This document shows, piece by piece, positions 1-9,018 of a stretch of 64,000 nucleotides of DNA (position 1 is its first letter; every line of letters starts with the position of its first letter). The notes beneath the pieces are model-generated. The model searched no databases, was not told the DNA's origin, and worked only from the letters and a program-made list of their open reading frames with translations. The position numbers and the translations under genes were made by a program. Source of the DNA: Mucilaginibacter sp. SMC90 (GTDB taxonomy: Bacteria > Bacteroidota > Bacteroidia > Sphingobacteriales > Sphingobacteriaceae); the NCBI RefSeq assembly GCF_022811725.1, contig NZ_CP094527.1, positions 1,798,001-1,862,000 on the forward strand. The letters are read 5' to 3'.

Positions 1-489
1 AATCATGATACCATACATAGCCTTAAACCCGATGGCGTTGGCATAGGTTTGTTAAAACAGCTTGATTGGGTGAGCTATTACAAACCCGAAACCGGTAACC
101 TGCTAAACATCCCATCAACATCATTAAGTTCACTTATTGAAACCCTTAAAAAGAAACTGAAGATTGAAAAGGTACGCTACATCGGCAATCCATCGCAAAG
201 CTGCCAGAAGGTATTGCTGTTACCCGGGGCTGCAGGCGGCAAAAGGCAGATCACCGAAATGAGCACCAAAAAGCCCGATGTGCTGATCTGCGGTGAAATT
301 TCGGAATGGGAAACTGCCGAATACGTTAGGGATGCCCAGGCTAAAGGCGATAAGCTTTCGCTCATTGTATTAGGCCATATTGCCAGTGAGGAACCGGGCT
401 CTGAGTTTATGATTGGCTGGTTGCAGCAAAATATACCCGGCATTAAAGCCACGCACATCCATCCGGGCAATTCCTTATCGTTTATGTGA
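1..489 (+). CDS. NIF3-family dinuclear metal-centre protein (C-terminal part)
   Basis: The frame is open from base 1, so the true start lies upstream and only the last 162 residues are present. The segment begins NHDTIHSLKPDGVGIG, carries GEISEWE in the middle and GHIASEEPG near the end. These correspond to the GE-S and GH-x-x-E metal-ligand regions of the NIF3/YqfO family. Family members form toroidal hexamers with a two-metal site; the cellular role is unsettled, and the 'GTP cyclohydrolase type 2' name in databases is weakly founded. No signal peptide or membrane segment is visible. A TTG at base 49 is internal and not needed as a start. Family call fairly sure, function unknown. Confidence 0.8.
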   Translation, partial: NHDTIHSLKPDGVGIGLLKQLDWVSYYKPETGNLLNIPSTSLSSLIETLKKKLKIEKVRYIGNPSQSCQKVLLLPGAAGGKRQITEMSTKKPDVLICGEISEWETAEYVRDAQAKGDKLSLIVLGHIASEEPGSEFMIGWLQQNIPGIKATHIHPGNSLSFM

Positions 490-818
490 TATATTGTGAT
501 ACAAAATCCACGTTTTAGCATTAATTAAAGTCAATATTTTGCTAAATATGGTAACATTACGTACAATTGTAAATTACTCTGTTTTTAAGTTGTAGAGTAC
601 AGGGCTTATCTGTAAACTTTACATTTAAAAAATGGTATAATTTGCCTGATTAATTATTGATAGTGTTGGAACGAAAGTGTCATTAAAAGTTTAATTTATA
701 TTAAAAAGTAGGCTTAAAGTAAGTAAAAATCGCAATTTTCATTTTTTGAATTACTAAGTGTTTTTTTTACAATAAGTAAATCCTACTTTTAACCGATTTT
801 TAAAAAAAACAAAAATTT
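490..818. other. AT-rich intergenic region upstream of the BadF-type kinase
   Basis: No credible coding frame. A 9-base inverted repeat (704-712 AAAAGTAGG with 782-790 CCTACTTTT) flanks about 70 bases just before the kinase start, so the kinase mRNA may have a folded leader. I saw no convincing terminator for the NIF3 gene and no full match to the Bacteroidota TAnnTTTG promoter element. Confidence 0.4.
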
Positions 819-1679
819 ATGATCATAATTGCTGACGGTGGCTCAACCAAAACAAATTGGTGCCTGGTTACCGAAGAGGGAAAAAAAGTTTACTTTAATA
901 CCGAGGGGTACAACCCATACTTTTCAAGTACAGAGTATATTATACAGTCACTGAACGAGAGCCTGCCAACCGATCTTGAAAAAAATCAGATCACAGAGGT
1001 AAATTATTACGGTGCAGGTTGTTCAACCCCCGAAATGCGCAAAATTGTTGAGGAAGCTATGAAAGTGGTTTTCACCGGCGCTAAAGTTAATATTGGCCAT
1101 GACCTGCTTGCTGCCGCCCGCGCCCTGCTTGGCAACACCGAAGGTTTTGCTGCGATATTAGGTACCGGAACCAATACCTGCATTTATGATGGTAAAGAAG
1201 TAGTTCAAAATATTGATTCAGGTGCTTATATCCTTGGTGATGAAGGCAGCGGTTGCTACATCGGCAAAAAGCTGTTAACTGATTACCTGCGCGGATACAT
1301 GCCGGAGCCTGTGCGTAACCTTTTCTGGGAAACATATAAGCTTACACCAGATGATATCAATGAGCAGGTTTATACCCAGCCCCGTGCAAACCGCTTTTGC
1401 GCAAGCTTTAGCAAATTTGTTTACGATAACAACGTACACCTTGAATATTCACGTAACCTGGTACGCACTTCGTTCGAAGATTTTTTCCGTAACCTGGTAA
1501 CCCACTATCCTGATTATCAAAAATATACTTTCAATTGCATTGGTTCGGTAGGTTATAACTTCCGCAACGTGCTTGAAGAAGTAGTTACCGAAAATGGTAT
1601 GGTTGTTGGCAACATCATCCGCTCACCTATAGATAACCTGGTGAAATACCATTTGGAATTAGCACCTTCTTCTTTATAA
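819..1679 (+). CDS. BadF/BadG/N-acetylglucosamine-kinase-like sugar kinase
   Basis: A 286-residue cytoplasmic ASKHA-fold kinase, probably phosphorylating an amino sugar or other hexose with ATP. Visible motifs are the phosphate-1 loop DGGSTK (residues 6-11), the presumed catalytic-base region GHD (D95), the phosphate-2 loop GTGTNT (115-120) and the adenosine-side motif GDEGSG (140-145). Length fits Bacteroidota members of the family. It is single, with a 329-base leader and a strong terminator at 1743-1776. A second copy at 3877-4725 aligns without gaps over the first 150 residues but has lost the phosphate-1 loop, so this gene is the likely active member. The substrate cannot be read from sequence. 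Confidence 0.8.
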   Translation: MIIIADGGSTKTNWCLVTEEGKKVYFNTEGYNPYFSSTEYIIQSLNESLPTDLEKNQITEVNYYGAGCSTPEMRKIVEEAMKVVFTGAKVNIGHDLLAAARALLGNTEGFAAILGTGTNTCIYDGKEVVQNIDSGAYILGDEGSGCYIGKKLLTDYLRGYMPEPVRNLFWETYKLTPDDINEQVYTQPRANRFCASFSKFVYDNNVHLEYSRNLVRTSFEDFFRNLVTHYPDYQKYTFNCIGSVGYNFRNVLEEVVTENGMVVGNIIRSPIDNLVKYHLELAPSSL

Positions 1680-1742
1680 GAGCGAGAGAGAGTCAAGACG
1701 TCAAGAATCAAGACCTAAGACCTTAAGATTTTAAGATAAATG

Positions 1743-1776
1743 AAGGGCTGGAAGATTTTCCGGCCCTTTTCTTTTT
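1743..1776 (+). terminator. Rho-independent terminator of the kinase gene
   Basis: An 11-pair stem (AAGGGCTGGAA with TTCCGGCCCTT, one G-T pair) closes a 4-base loop and is followed by TTCTTTTT. It lies 63 bases after the kinase stop codon. Confidence 0.8.
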
Positions 1777-1866
1777 AGTATTCTCTAACAAATCATCACA
1801 TAACATTGTCGTCCGTCCGTATACCTGCCACCGTACTTACGGACAATGTACGGACGCGGCTCTCCT

Positions 1867-1954
1867 CCCCGTCATTATAAGGTACGAAGCAATCGCGAAC
1901 TATGCATAGCCGCTCTGTAAGTAGGGGATTGCTTCGTACCTCGCAATGACGGGG
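1867..1954. repeat. Full copy of the GTCATTGCGAG/GAAGCAATC palindromic repeat
   Basis: The left arm 1867-1894 and right arm 1927-1954 are inverted copies matching at 25 of 28 positions; the left arm has ATA where the right arm predicts GCG. The spacer is 32 bases. Related arms or half-copies occur at 5813, 8418, 57041 and 60224-60328, so this is a small family of intergenic elements with no coding capacity. Confidence 0.8.
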
Positions 1955-1965
1955 TGAAGAAGATG

Positions 1966-2010
1966 TAAAAAAGAAAAGGGTTGGAAAATCTCCCAACCCT
2001 TTCTTTTATC
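1966..2010. terminator. Bidirectional terminator facing the NrtR-like gene
   Basis: A 10-pair stem (1975-1984 AAAGGGTTGG with 1993-2002 CCAACCCTTT) has A-rich sequence on the left and T-rich sequence on the right. It can therefore terminate on either strand. It lies 51 bases past the end of the minus-strand regulator gene and is most likely its terminator. Confidence 0.75.
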
Positions 2011-2060
2011 TCAAAAGAACTTCCTGACTCTTGAATCTTGACTTCTTGCCTCTCTAAAAG

Positions 2061-2753
2061 CTACACCAAATTCATCTCTCCCTGAAAAATCTTGCCGTAC
2101 TTGCGTTTATCAAATTTGTAAAGCTTGGCAGCGCGGTATGAAACACCTTTTTGCTTCTCGTCCAGCTCTTTCAAAAAGCCGTAGCTGAGCATCTTTTTTC
2201 GGAAATTTCGTTTATCAAGTTTTTTATCCAACACCGCCTCGTACAGCGACTGCAGTTGTGTTAACGTGAATTTTTCCGGTAGCAGTTCAAACGCAATTGG
2301 CTGGTAGTGCAGCCTGCGTTTTATTTTATTAAAGCCAGTTTTGAAGATCTCACTATGGTCAAAGGCCAGTTTGGGTAATTCGCTAACGGGATGCCAGAAC
2401 GCTTTTTTTGCATATTGCGTTACCGGGCGTAATTCCTTTTGTCCGTTTATACGGATCAGCGCGTAGTAGGCAACTGTAATTACACGGCCCTGCGGGTGAC
2501 GGTTTACCTCGCCAAAGGTATGGAACTGCTGCATGTGCAAATCGCGTAAACCTGTAAGTTCATACAAAATACGCTCGGCGGCATCATCAATGCTTTCGTC
2601 CTGCTCAACAATGTAGCCGGGCAGTGCCAGCCAGTCTTTGTAGGGCTCCTCATTCCTCTCAATAAGCAAAATTTTAAGCTCGCCGGCTTCAAAGCCGAAT
2701 ATCACGCAGTCAATTGAGAATACGGAATCAAACTTGGGTAACATTAGTTCCAA
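2061..2753 (-). CDS. NrtR-like transcriptional regulator (Nudix domain plus winged helix)
   Basis: A 230-residue protein with a Nudix fold (about 10-150) and a C-terminal winged helix (about 155-225). The Nudix helix reads RILYELTGL (61-69) where active hydrolases have REUxEExGU, so two metal-binding glutamates are gone. That fits the non-catalytic sensor domain of NrtR/AraR-type regulators. In Bacteroidota such proteins control sugar catabolic genes by binding a sugar-derived or nucleotide effector. The gene is divergent from pfkA across 129 bases containing a 13-base palindrome (2834-2846), a good operator candidate. A paralogue lies at the right window edge. Effector and targets are inferred; a Nudix hydrolase is the less likely alternative. 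Confidence 0.75.
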   Translation of the reverse strand: MELMLPKFDSVFSIDCVIFGFEAGELKILLIERNEEPYKDWLALPGYIVEQDESIDDAAERILYELTGLRDLHMQQFHTFGEVNRHPQGRVITVAYYALIRINGQKELRPVTQYAKKAFWHPVSELPKLAFDHSEIFKTGFNKIKRRLHYQPIAFELLPEKFTLTQLQSLYEAVLDKKLDKRNFRKKMLSYGFLKELDEKQKGVSYRAAKLYKFDKRKYGKIFQGEMNLV

Positions 2754-2882
2754 ACTATTAGTGAGATTTAGTTAATAAGTTTAAATATATAGCCTTAATC
2801 TCTAATCCAAAAAAAAATAAATAAAATTTAATGGTGTAATTTACACACAGTATCTTCGTAGCGTAAAATTAAGGAGTGAAAG
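2754..2882. promoter_or_regulatory. Divergent promoter region with palindromic operator candidate
   Basis: The spacer separates the regulator from the pfkA operon. Bases 2834-2846 form a perfect palindrome, GTGTAA-T-TTACAC. TATCTTCG at 2851-2858 differs by one base from the Bacteroidota -7 element TAnnTTTG, so a bound repressor would cover the promoter. AAGGAG (2871-2876) is an unusually clear ribosome binding site for pfkA. Operator assignment is an inference. Confidence 0.45.
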
Positions 2883-3869
2883 ATGCGTAAAATATCAAAA
2901 ATAGGGGTTTTAACTTCAGGTGGTGATGCCCCCGGAATGAACCCTTGTATACGTGCCGTAGTTAGGACTGCACTATATAACGGACTGGAAGTTGTGGGTG
3001 TAAGGCAGGGTTATAAAGGTCTTATTGACAACGACATGTACGAGATGGACAGGCGCTCGGTAAGTAACATCCTTAACCTTGGTGGTACCATTTTAAAAAC
3101 CGCCCGCTGCCTGCCCTTCAAAACAGATGAAGGTATGGAGCTGGCTTATAAAAACGCTAAAGCCCGCGGTATTGACGCCCTGGTAGTTATCGGCGGCGAC
3201 GGTACCTTTACCGGTGCTCTGCGTTTTTCGCGCAAATACCCGGATATTGCCGTAATGGGCGTACCAGGTACAATTGATAATGACCTTTGCGGCTCAACCT
3301 ATACCCTTGGCTTTGATACGGCCACCAATACTGTTATTCAGGCTATCGATAAAATCCGCGATACTGCCGATGCGCACGACCGCCTTTTCTTTATTGAAGT
3401 AATGGGCCGCGATTCGGGAGCTATTGCTTTGCGTGCCGGTATTTCATGCGGGGCCGAAGCTATTTTACTGCCCGAGCGTGCTACAGCAATTACCGATCTT
3501 ATCGCCAACCTGAAAGAAGGGCACATGAATAAAAAGTCATCGAGCATTGTAATTGTTGCCGAAGGTGATAAAAATGGCGGTGTTTATGACGTGGCAAAAG
3601 CTGTACAACAGGAAGTTAAAAATTACGATATAAAAGTTACTATCTTAGGCCACTTGCAAAGGGGCGGTGCGCCATCAAGCTTTGACCGTATTTTGGGCAG
3701 CAGGCTTGGCTTTGCAGCAGTTAACGCTTTAGTTGCCGGCGAGTCGCAAAAAATGGTAGGTTTGCAAGCCAATCATATTTTGCTAACAGACCTTGAAGCA
3801 GCACTTAACCAGCATGAGTTTAAGCTTGAGGACGACCTTTTACAAATGATGAATATATTATCGATATAG
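2883..3869 (+). CDS. pfkA: ATP-dependent 6-phosphofructokinase
   Basis: Phosphorylates fructose 6-phosphate to fructose 1,6-bisphosphate, the committed glycolytic step, in the cytoplasm. The 328-residue length is that of bacterial group A enzymes. Motifs are GGDAPGMN (13-20), GGDGT (104-108; a Gly after the GGD favours ATP over pyrophosphate) and GTIDND (129-134) with catalytic D132. The ATG is set by AAGGAG 7 bases upstream and by the PFK N-terminus beginning immediately. It heads an operon: the kinase-like gene starts 7 bases after its stop and gapA 6 bases after that. Regulation by the divergent NrtR-like protein is likely. Confidence 0.95.
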   Translation: MRKISKIGVLTSGGDAPGMNPCIRAVVRTALYNGLEVVGVRQGYKGLIDNDMYEMDRRSVSNILNLGGTILKTARCLPFKTDEGMELAYKNAKARGIDALVVIGGDGTFTGALRFSRKYPDIAVMGVPGTIDNDLCGSTYTLGFDTATNTVIQAIDKIRDTADAHDRLFFIEVMGRDSGAIALRAGISCGAEAILLPERATAITDLIANLKEGHMNKKSSSIVIVAEGDKNGGVYDVAKAVQQEVKNYDIKVTILGHLQRGGAPSSFDRILGSRLGFAAVNALVAGESQKMVGLQANHILLTDLEAALNQHEFKLEDDLLQMMNILSI

Positions 3870-3876
3870 ATTATTA

Positions 3877-4725
3877 ATGATTGCAGTTGTTTATAGCGGA
3901 TCGTACTTTGCACATTGGAGGCTTACTGATAAAGGAAGAACTGTTGCTTCCTTTAAAACCAATGGCATAAATCCCTATTTTAACGACGAGAAGCATATCC
4001 TTCAGCTCCTCAATAAAAACATCAATCTTATTCATCATGCCGAAGAAATAAAACGCATTTATTTTTTCGGTGCCGGTGCTTCGTCAGACGAGCGGAAGAA
4101 TATTGTACACAAGGCATTTTCAACGTTTTTTAAATTCGGCAAAGTTTCTGTTGAGCATGATATTGCAGGGGCTGCTATAGCCTGTTGTAAAAATGAGCCG
4201 GGCATTATCAGTATTTGCGGCAGTGGTACCAACGCTGCCTGGTATGATGGCAAACGCGTTTGGCCTAACAATTATGGTTTAGGGTATATCCTGGCCGATG
4301 AAGGCTCAGGCAACTGGCTGGGGCGCCAGCTCATTAAGGAATTCATGAACGATACCCTGCCTCCATCTATCCGTAAAAAGTTTATCCATAAGTATGATGC
4401 CGACCGTAAAAACCTGCTCGAAAAGGTTTACCGGCAAAAGCAGCCAGCTTTATTTTTAAGCTCATTTACCGATTTTTATCTCGATAACAAAAACGATCAT
4501 CATCTGCAAAACGTCATAAAAAAAGGATTTAGCAAGCTAATTTCCACATATTTGTTACCTTTATATCAGCAACACCCGGGTACGTCTGTGCACTTTGCAG
4601 GATCTGTTGCTTTTAATTTTCAGGAACACTTGTATGAAGCCGCCGCCGAAGCTGATCTGCAAATCACTAACATAATTAAAGAACCCATAAATAATTTATT
4701 AACCTACTATTCAAGTAAAAATTAA
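3877..4725 (+). CDS. BadF-type kinase paralogue with degenerate phosphate-1 loop
   Basis: A 282-residue homologue of the kinase at 819-1679; the two align without gaps to residue 150. It keeps HD (D95), GSGTNA (115-120), ADEGSG (140-145) and the later GSVAFNF motif. Where the paralogue has DGGSTK it has YSGSYF (6-11), so the Asp, Thr and Lys that contact ATP phosphates in this fold are missing. It may be a pseudokinase or sugar sensor, or a kinase with altered nucleotide handling. It sits between pfkA and gapA with 7- and 6-base spacers, so it is co-expressed with central glycolysis. There is no frameshift and the frame looks under selection. The function is unknown. Confidence 0.75.
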   Translation: MIAVVYSGSYFAHWRLTDKGRTVASFKTNGINPYFNDEKHILQLLNKNINLIHHAEEIKRIYFFGAGASSDERKNIVHKAFSTFFKFGKVSVEHDIAGAAIACCKNEPGIISICGSGTNAAWYDGKRVWPNNYGLGYILADEGSGNWLGRQLIKEFMNDTLPPSIRKKFIHKYDADRKNLLEKVYRQKQPALFLSSFTDFYLDNKNDHHLQNVIKKGFSKLISTYLLPLYQQHPGTSVHFAGSVAFNFQEHLYEAAAEADLQITNIIKEPINNLLTYYSSKN

Positions 4726-5727
<1,002 letters not shown>

Positions 5728-5752
5728 TTGCTGATTTTATCAGATATAAAAG

Positions 5753-5783
5753 CGCCCTTCGGTTAGCCGGAGGGCGTTTTTTT
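5753..5783 (+). terminator. Rho-independent terminator of the pfkA-gapA operon
   Basis: A 10-pair GC-rich stem (CGCCCTTCGG with CCGGAGGGCG, one G-T pair) is followed by seven T, 25 bases after the gapA stop. The same stem core recurs in the terminator at 9776-9812. Confidence 0.85.
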
Positions 5784-6113
5784 GTTTGAAGGGCATTAGG
5801 CCATCGTCCCCCATGTCATTGCGAGCGCAGCGTGGCAACCGCATGCTATACAGAGCCGCCGTTGCTTCGCCACCGTTCACCTAACCTCTCAATACGGGCG
5901 TTCCCGTTAGCCAACGGGCCGGGCTTTACGTTGCAGGTCCTCGCCTTGCCTGCCCGCAATGCCTGCACACGCTGTGGGTTTTACACTGCAATCCCTAACG
6001 CGGTCTGTGCGCAAGGCTTGGTGTACGTCCGTCCGTAGAGTTGGGTTACTGTGTTTACGGCAAGAAGGTAAGGCAGTGTTGTAATAAGTTCATTAATCCT
6101 ATCTTTAAGGTTT
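5784..6113. repeat. Degenerate repeat-rich spacer before the STAND gene
   Basis: Starts with a left arm of the palindromic repeat (TGTCATTGCGAGCG at 5814-5827) whose partner arm is decayed. It continues with GC-rich short inverted segments and the GTCCGTCCGTAG string (from about 6026). A 68-codon frame across it (5832-6038) has no protein character. The base composition is unlike the AT-rich spacers elsewhere in the window. Confidence 0.55.
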
Positions 6114-8351
6114 ATGAATAATTTCGATTTTTCAACGCTTAATAGTTCCGACCTGGAAGATCTCGTTTGCGATTTGCTAAACGCTGAACAGCATGCACTA
6201 CAGACTCGTATTCGTTATAAAACATTTAAAGAAGGCAAAGATCAGGGCATCGATTTTATGTACGACGCAGGGATGGCTACCGGCATTTTGGTCATCGGTC
6301 AGGTCAAACACTTTTTTCAAAGTGGTTACAAGGCGTTGCTGAATAAACTGAAAGAAGAGAAATTTAAAGTCGATAAATTAAAGCCAACAAGTTATATTGT
6401 AGCTACGTCAGTTAACCTTACTGTAAAACAATGTAAAGAGATTTTCGACCTTTTTAACCCTTACATCAAATCGCTGAACAATATTTACGGCAAGAAAGAT
6501 CTTAACCGTTTATTAGATGAATATCCGGAAGTTCTGAAGGCGAGTTATAAGTTATGGTTTTCAGGTACGGCAGTCCTCGAAAAATTGATCCGGTATCACC
6601 TGCACGGTCGATCTGAAGAATTTGTAGAAGAGGAATTGAAAAGACGGTTGCGGCTGTATGTGAAGACCCCCATTTTTGACAGTTGCCGGTTTACGCTGCT
6701 GAAGAATAAGTTCATCATCATTACGGGGGAACCTGGCGCGGGTAAAACGACCTTGGCTGAATTGCTTTTATATAATTTCATAAAGGATGATTACCAACTA
6801 ACCTACATCTACGACAATATTAAGGAAGCGGAAGAAGTACTCAAAGATGATGATAGCAAGCAGGTTTTTTATTTCGACGACTTTCTTGGGCATAACGAAA
6901 TAGAGATTATTCGTGCCAAAGGGTTGGAAACGTCTTTAACAAAGGTTTTGCAGCGGATCAGTCGTGGGCGTAATAAGTTCTTCATTCTCACAACGAGGAC
7001 TTTCATTCTGAGCGCCGCGATATTGGAGTCGGAGCGCCTCCGCCTCTTCAACTTGAAGGCGAAAGAAAGCATCCTTAAACTGAGTGAATATTCCTTACCG
7101 GTACGCCAGCAATTGTTGCGTAACCATATTGAAGAATCGACTATCCGTGATGAGTTGAAACAGGTGTTAGAAAAGCCATCGATTCAAAAATTCATCACTA
7201 GGCATCAAAACTTTTCTCCAAGGTCGGTACAGTTCATTACGACTCCGGATAAGGTCGAGTTGTTTGGCCCTAACGAGTTTGAAAACTTTATCATCGGAAA
7301 CTTTGAGAGTCCTTCCGAAATCTGGCGGCATGCCTATGAACGGCAGATCAATGATTACGACCGCTTTTTAGTAAATACGCTGCTTAGCTTCGGCGATCAC
7401 GCAGAATTAAAGGAACTGGAAACGGCCTTCAATGCGAGGCTGGATTACGAAATTAAAACCAATAATTACCCCAGGCCAATGCACGCATTCAAAAATGCGT
7501 TTACCCGGCTAGAAGGAGGATTTATTATTGAGGACTATGAATATAACGAGCTGGAAAGTCAACGGTTTTTCACTTTCATCAACCCATCATTAATGGACTT
7601 CCTAATCGGTTTGCTAAGGGAAGATCAGGACGAGGTTAAACGTATCGCATTGTCGGCAACTTATCTGATTCAACTAACCAAACGACTTTACCGTTTACTG
7701 GAGACCCCGGATAAAATAAGTATGTCGGCTGAACTGTTGGACAAGCTTATTAATTTACCCGGTCATTTCATTAAATTAACAACAGAGAATGCCGATCACA
7801 TAACGCTGGCTATAATGCTTCACAAGTATGCGCCTGCAAAGACAGGTCTTTGTTTTGAACATTTGAATGCTGTGAATGATTGGGGTGTCTCCGACGATCT
7901 TGCTTTTCAGCTTAACGCTTACGCTGAAGAAATACGGGATATTAAATCAGTCGAACATTTTTCCCAGCTTGGCTACGGGCCGTTTGCGGCAATCTTACAA
8001 ACAAAGGATGAATTTGGTGATGCTTTTTTATGTCTGGAATTTTTGGAGCAGAAATTCGGCATTAAGCCGGCATTTATATTTGCAAATGACGCAGTCCATG
8101 ACTGGAGCGAACGCTTTACGATTCTTTTGGAAGAAAAGATCACAAAAGACGGTGAATATTGGGTCGCAAATCATGGTGGTGATGAAGATGAACTGGAAAA
8201 AATTGTAAGAGAAAATATCGATCTAAAACGAAAACTTGAAAACCTCGGACTCACCATTTCGGTAAGTTTCTATGAAATGAATAACTTGGATGCGGCTCAA
8301 GTCAAAACGAGCCTACGTTGGGAAGACAAGGGCATGCCTCCGGTGGATTAA
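6114..8351 (+). CDS. Mrr-like nuclease fused to STAND-type NTPase (candidate defence protein)
   Basis: A 745-residue cytoplasmic protein. Residues 1-100 look like a restriction-endonuclease fold of the Mrr type: E15, D47 in GKDQGID, then QVK (63-65), giving an E...D...QxK active site. A P-loop NTPase follows: Walker A GEPGAGKTT (about 205-213), Walker B VFYFDD (about 251-256) and a sensor-like FILTTRT (about 291-297), resembling nSTAND3 ATPases. The last 400 residues are helical with no motif I recognise and may sense the trigger. The gene stands alone between repeat-rich spacers, in a locus otherwise of housekeeping genes, which suggests insertion. By analogy with STAND defence proteins it may cut nucleic acid on phage sensing; that is inference. 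Confidence 0.7.
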   Translation: MNNFDFSTLNSSDLEDLVCDLLNAEQHALQTRIRYKTFKEGKDQGIDFMYDAGMATGILVIGQVKHFFQSGYKALLNKLKEEKFKVDKLKPTSYIVATSVNLTVKQCKEIFDLFNPYIKSLNNIYGKKDLNRLLDEYPEVLKASYKLWFSGTAVLEKLIRYHLHGRSEEFVEEELKRRLRLYVKTPIFDSCRFTLLKNKFIIITGEPGAGKTTLAELLLYNFIKDDYQLTYIYDNIKEAEEVLKDDDSKQVFYFDDFLGHNEIEIIRAKGLETSLTKVLQRISRGRNKFFILTTRTFILSAAILESERLRLFNLKAKESILKLSEYSLPVRQQLLRNHIEESTIRDELKQVLEKPSIQKFITRHQNFSPRSVQFITTPDKVELFGPNEFENFIIGNFESPSEIWRHAYERQINDYDRFLVNTLLSFGDHAELKELETAFNARLDYEIKTNNYPRPMHAFKNAFTRLEGGFIIEDYEYNELESQRFFTFINPSLMDFLIGLLREDQDEVKRIALSATYLIQLTKRLYRLLETPDKISMSAELLDKLINLPGHFIKLTTENADHITLAIMLHKYAPAKTGLCFEHLNAVNDWGVSDDLAFQLNAYAEEIRDIKSVEHFSQLGYGPFAAILQTKDEFGDAFLCLEFLEQKFGIKPAFIFANDAVHDWSERFTILLEEKITKDGEYWVANHGGDEDELEKIVRENIDLKRKLENLGLTISVSFYEMNNLDAAQVKTSLRWEDKGMPPVD

Positions 8352-8417
8352 CAACGAGCAGAACAACAACTCATTTAAGGTGGTGAGGGGTTTGCGAGAC
8401 CGCCCTGTATAGTTCCT

Positions 8418-8446
8418 GATTGCTTCGTACCTTATAATGACGAGGT
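8418..8446. repeat. Half-copy of the GAAGCAATC palindromic repeat
   Basis: GATTGCTTCGTACC followed by TTATAATGACGAGG matches the inverted left arm of the full copy at 1867-1894, including the TTATAATGAC variant. No partner arm is seen nearby, so the element is truncated. Confidence 0.7.
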
Positions 8447-8460
8447 GGTGACCGGCCCCC

Positions 8461-8567
8461 CGCTGCCGCAAGCGTCCTCGCTTGTGGCCTGCGTTTAGGT
8501 ATACAACCTGATGAGCCGCTCGCATAGCTTGGCATGATGCCCACAAGCGAGGACGCTTGCGGTAGCG
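8461..8567. repeat. Large inverted repeat, 27-base arms
   Basis: Arms 8461-8487 and 8541-8567 are complementary at 26 of 27 positions, with a perfect 22-base core (8466-8487 against 8541-8562) and a 53-base loop. Each arm contains CAAGCGTCCTCGCTTG or its complement, which is itself nearly self-complementary, so a cruciform or branched RNA is possible. This resembles REP/BIME-type elements. No transposase is nearby. Confidence 0.8.
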
Positions 8568-9018
8568 ATGGAAGCTAAAAGCTTCGATCATACTCAACCA
8601 CGGGTTACGCTGCGCTAAACCCGCGGCAGATGAGAAACCGGAATTTACAGGATTCCCCAACTGGCTCGAATATGTAACGTAGGGAAAAAGCATAGCGTAT
8701 TCGTGACTTTTTAACCTGCCAGATACTAAAACCATGCGTTAATTATCTATGAACTGATTTTGTTGTTTATTCATCTCCAAAAAGGGGAGTGCCCTTAAAT
8801 TGTGAAATAAGCGGATGAGATAGTTAGTTAAATTTTAACCACTTATTAATACCCGGATTTCACAATTAAGAACGGTTATCATAGCGGAAATAAGCGGTTT
8901 ATTAACCTGCCTGCACAATTTTTACACTTTTTGTGAATTTTTTTGTAAATCATATTGTACCTCATTTTAAACTGTAAATTAAGTAATTGCAGTACATTCG
9001 ATGTAATAAAATGACTGT

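Larger units (their letters stand above)
1680..2060. other. Repeat-bearing intergenic region between kinase and NrtR-like gene
   Basis: This 381-base spacer holds two terminators and one full copy of the dispersed palindromic repeat (entered separately). It also has GTCCGTCCGTA (from about 1810), a short string seen again near 6025. Open frames across it, such as a 66-codon minus-strand frame, follow the palindrome and are not genes. Confidence 0.6.
8352..9018. other. Repeat-rich intergenic region after the STAND gene
   Basis: This 667-base spacer holds a half-copy of the dispersed repeat, a large inverted repeat (both entered separately) and, further right, an AT-rich stretch leading to the methyltransferase. 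In the right part AATTGTGAAAT (8798-8808) is exactly inverted at 8857-8867, a possible regulator site. A 140-codon minus-strand frame (8313-8735) spans the repeats and the end of the STAND gene and is judged spurious. Confidence 0.5.

Noticed and set aside
1796..1996. 66-codon minus-strand frame
   Set aside because: Follows the palindromic repeat and terminator, not a gene.
5832..6038. 68-codon frame after gapA
   Set aside because: Runs through decayed repeat DNA, with no family resemblance.
8461..8567. Possible IS element end or transposon
   Set aside because: The inverted repeat has no transposase and no visible target duplication; kept only as a repeat.
8313..8735. 140-codon minus-strand frame
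   Set aside because: Overlaps the 3' end of the STAND gene and two repeat elements; no protein family or composition supports it.
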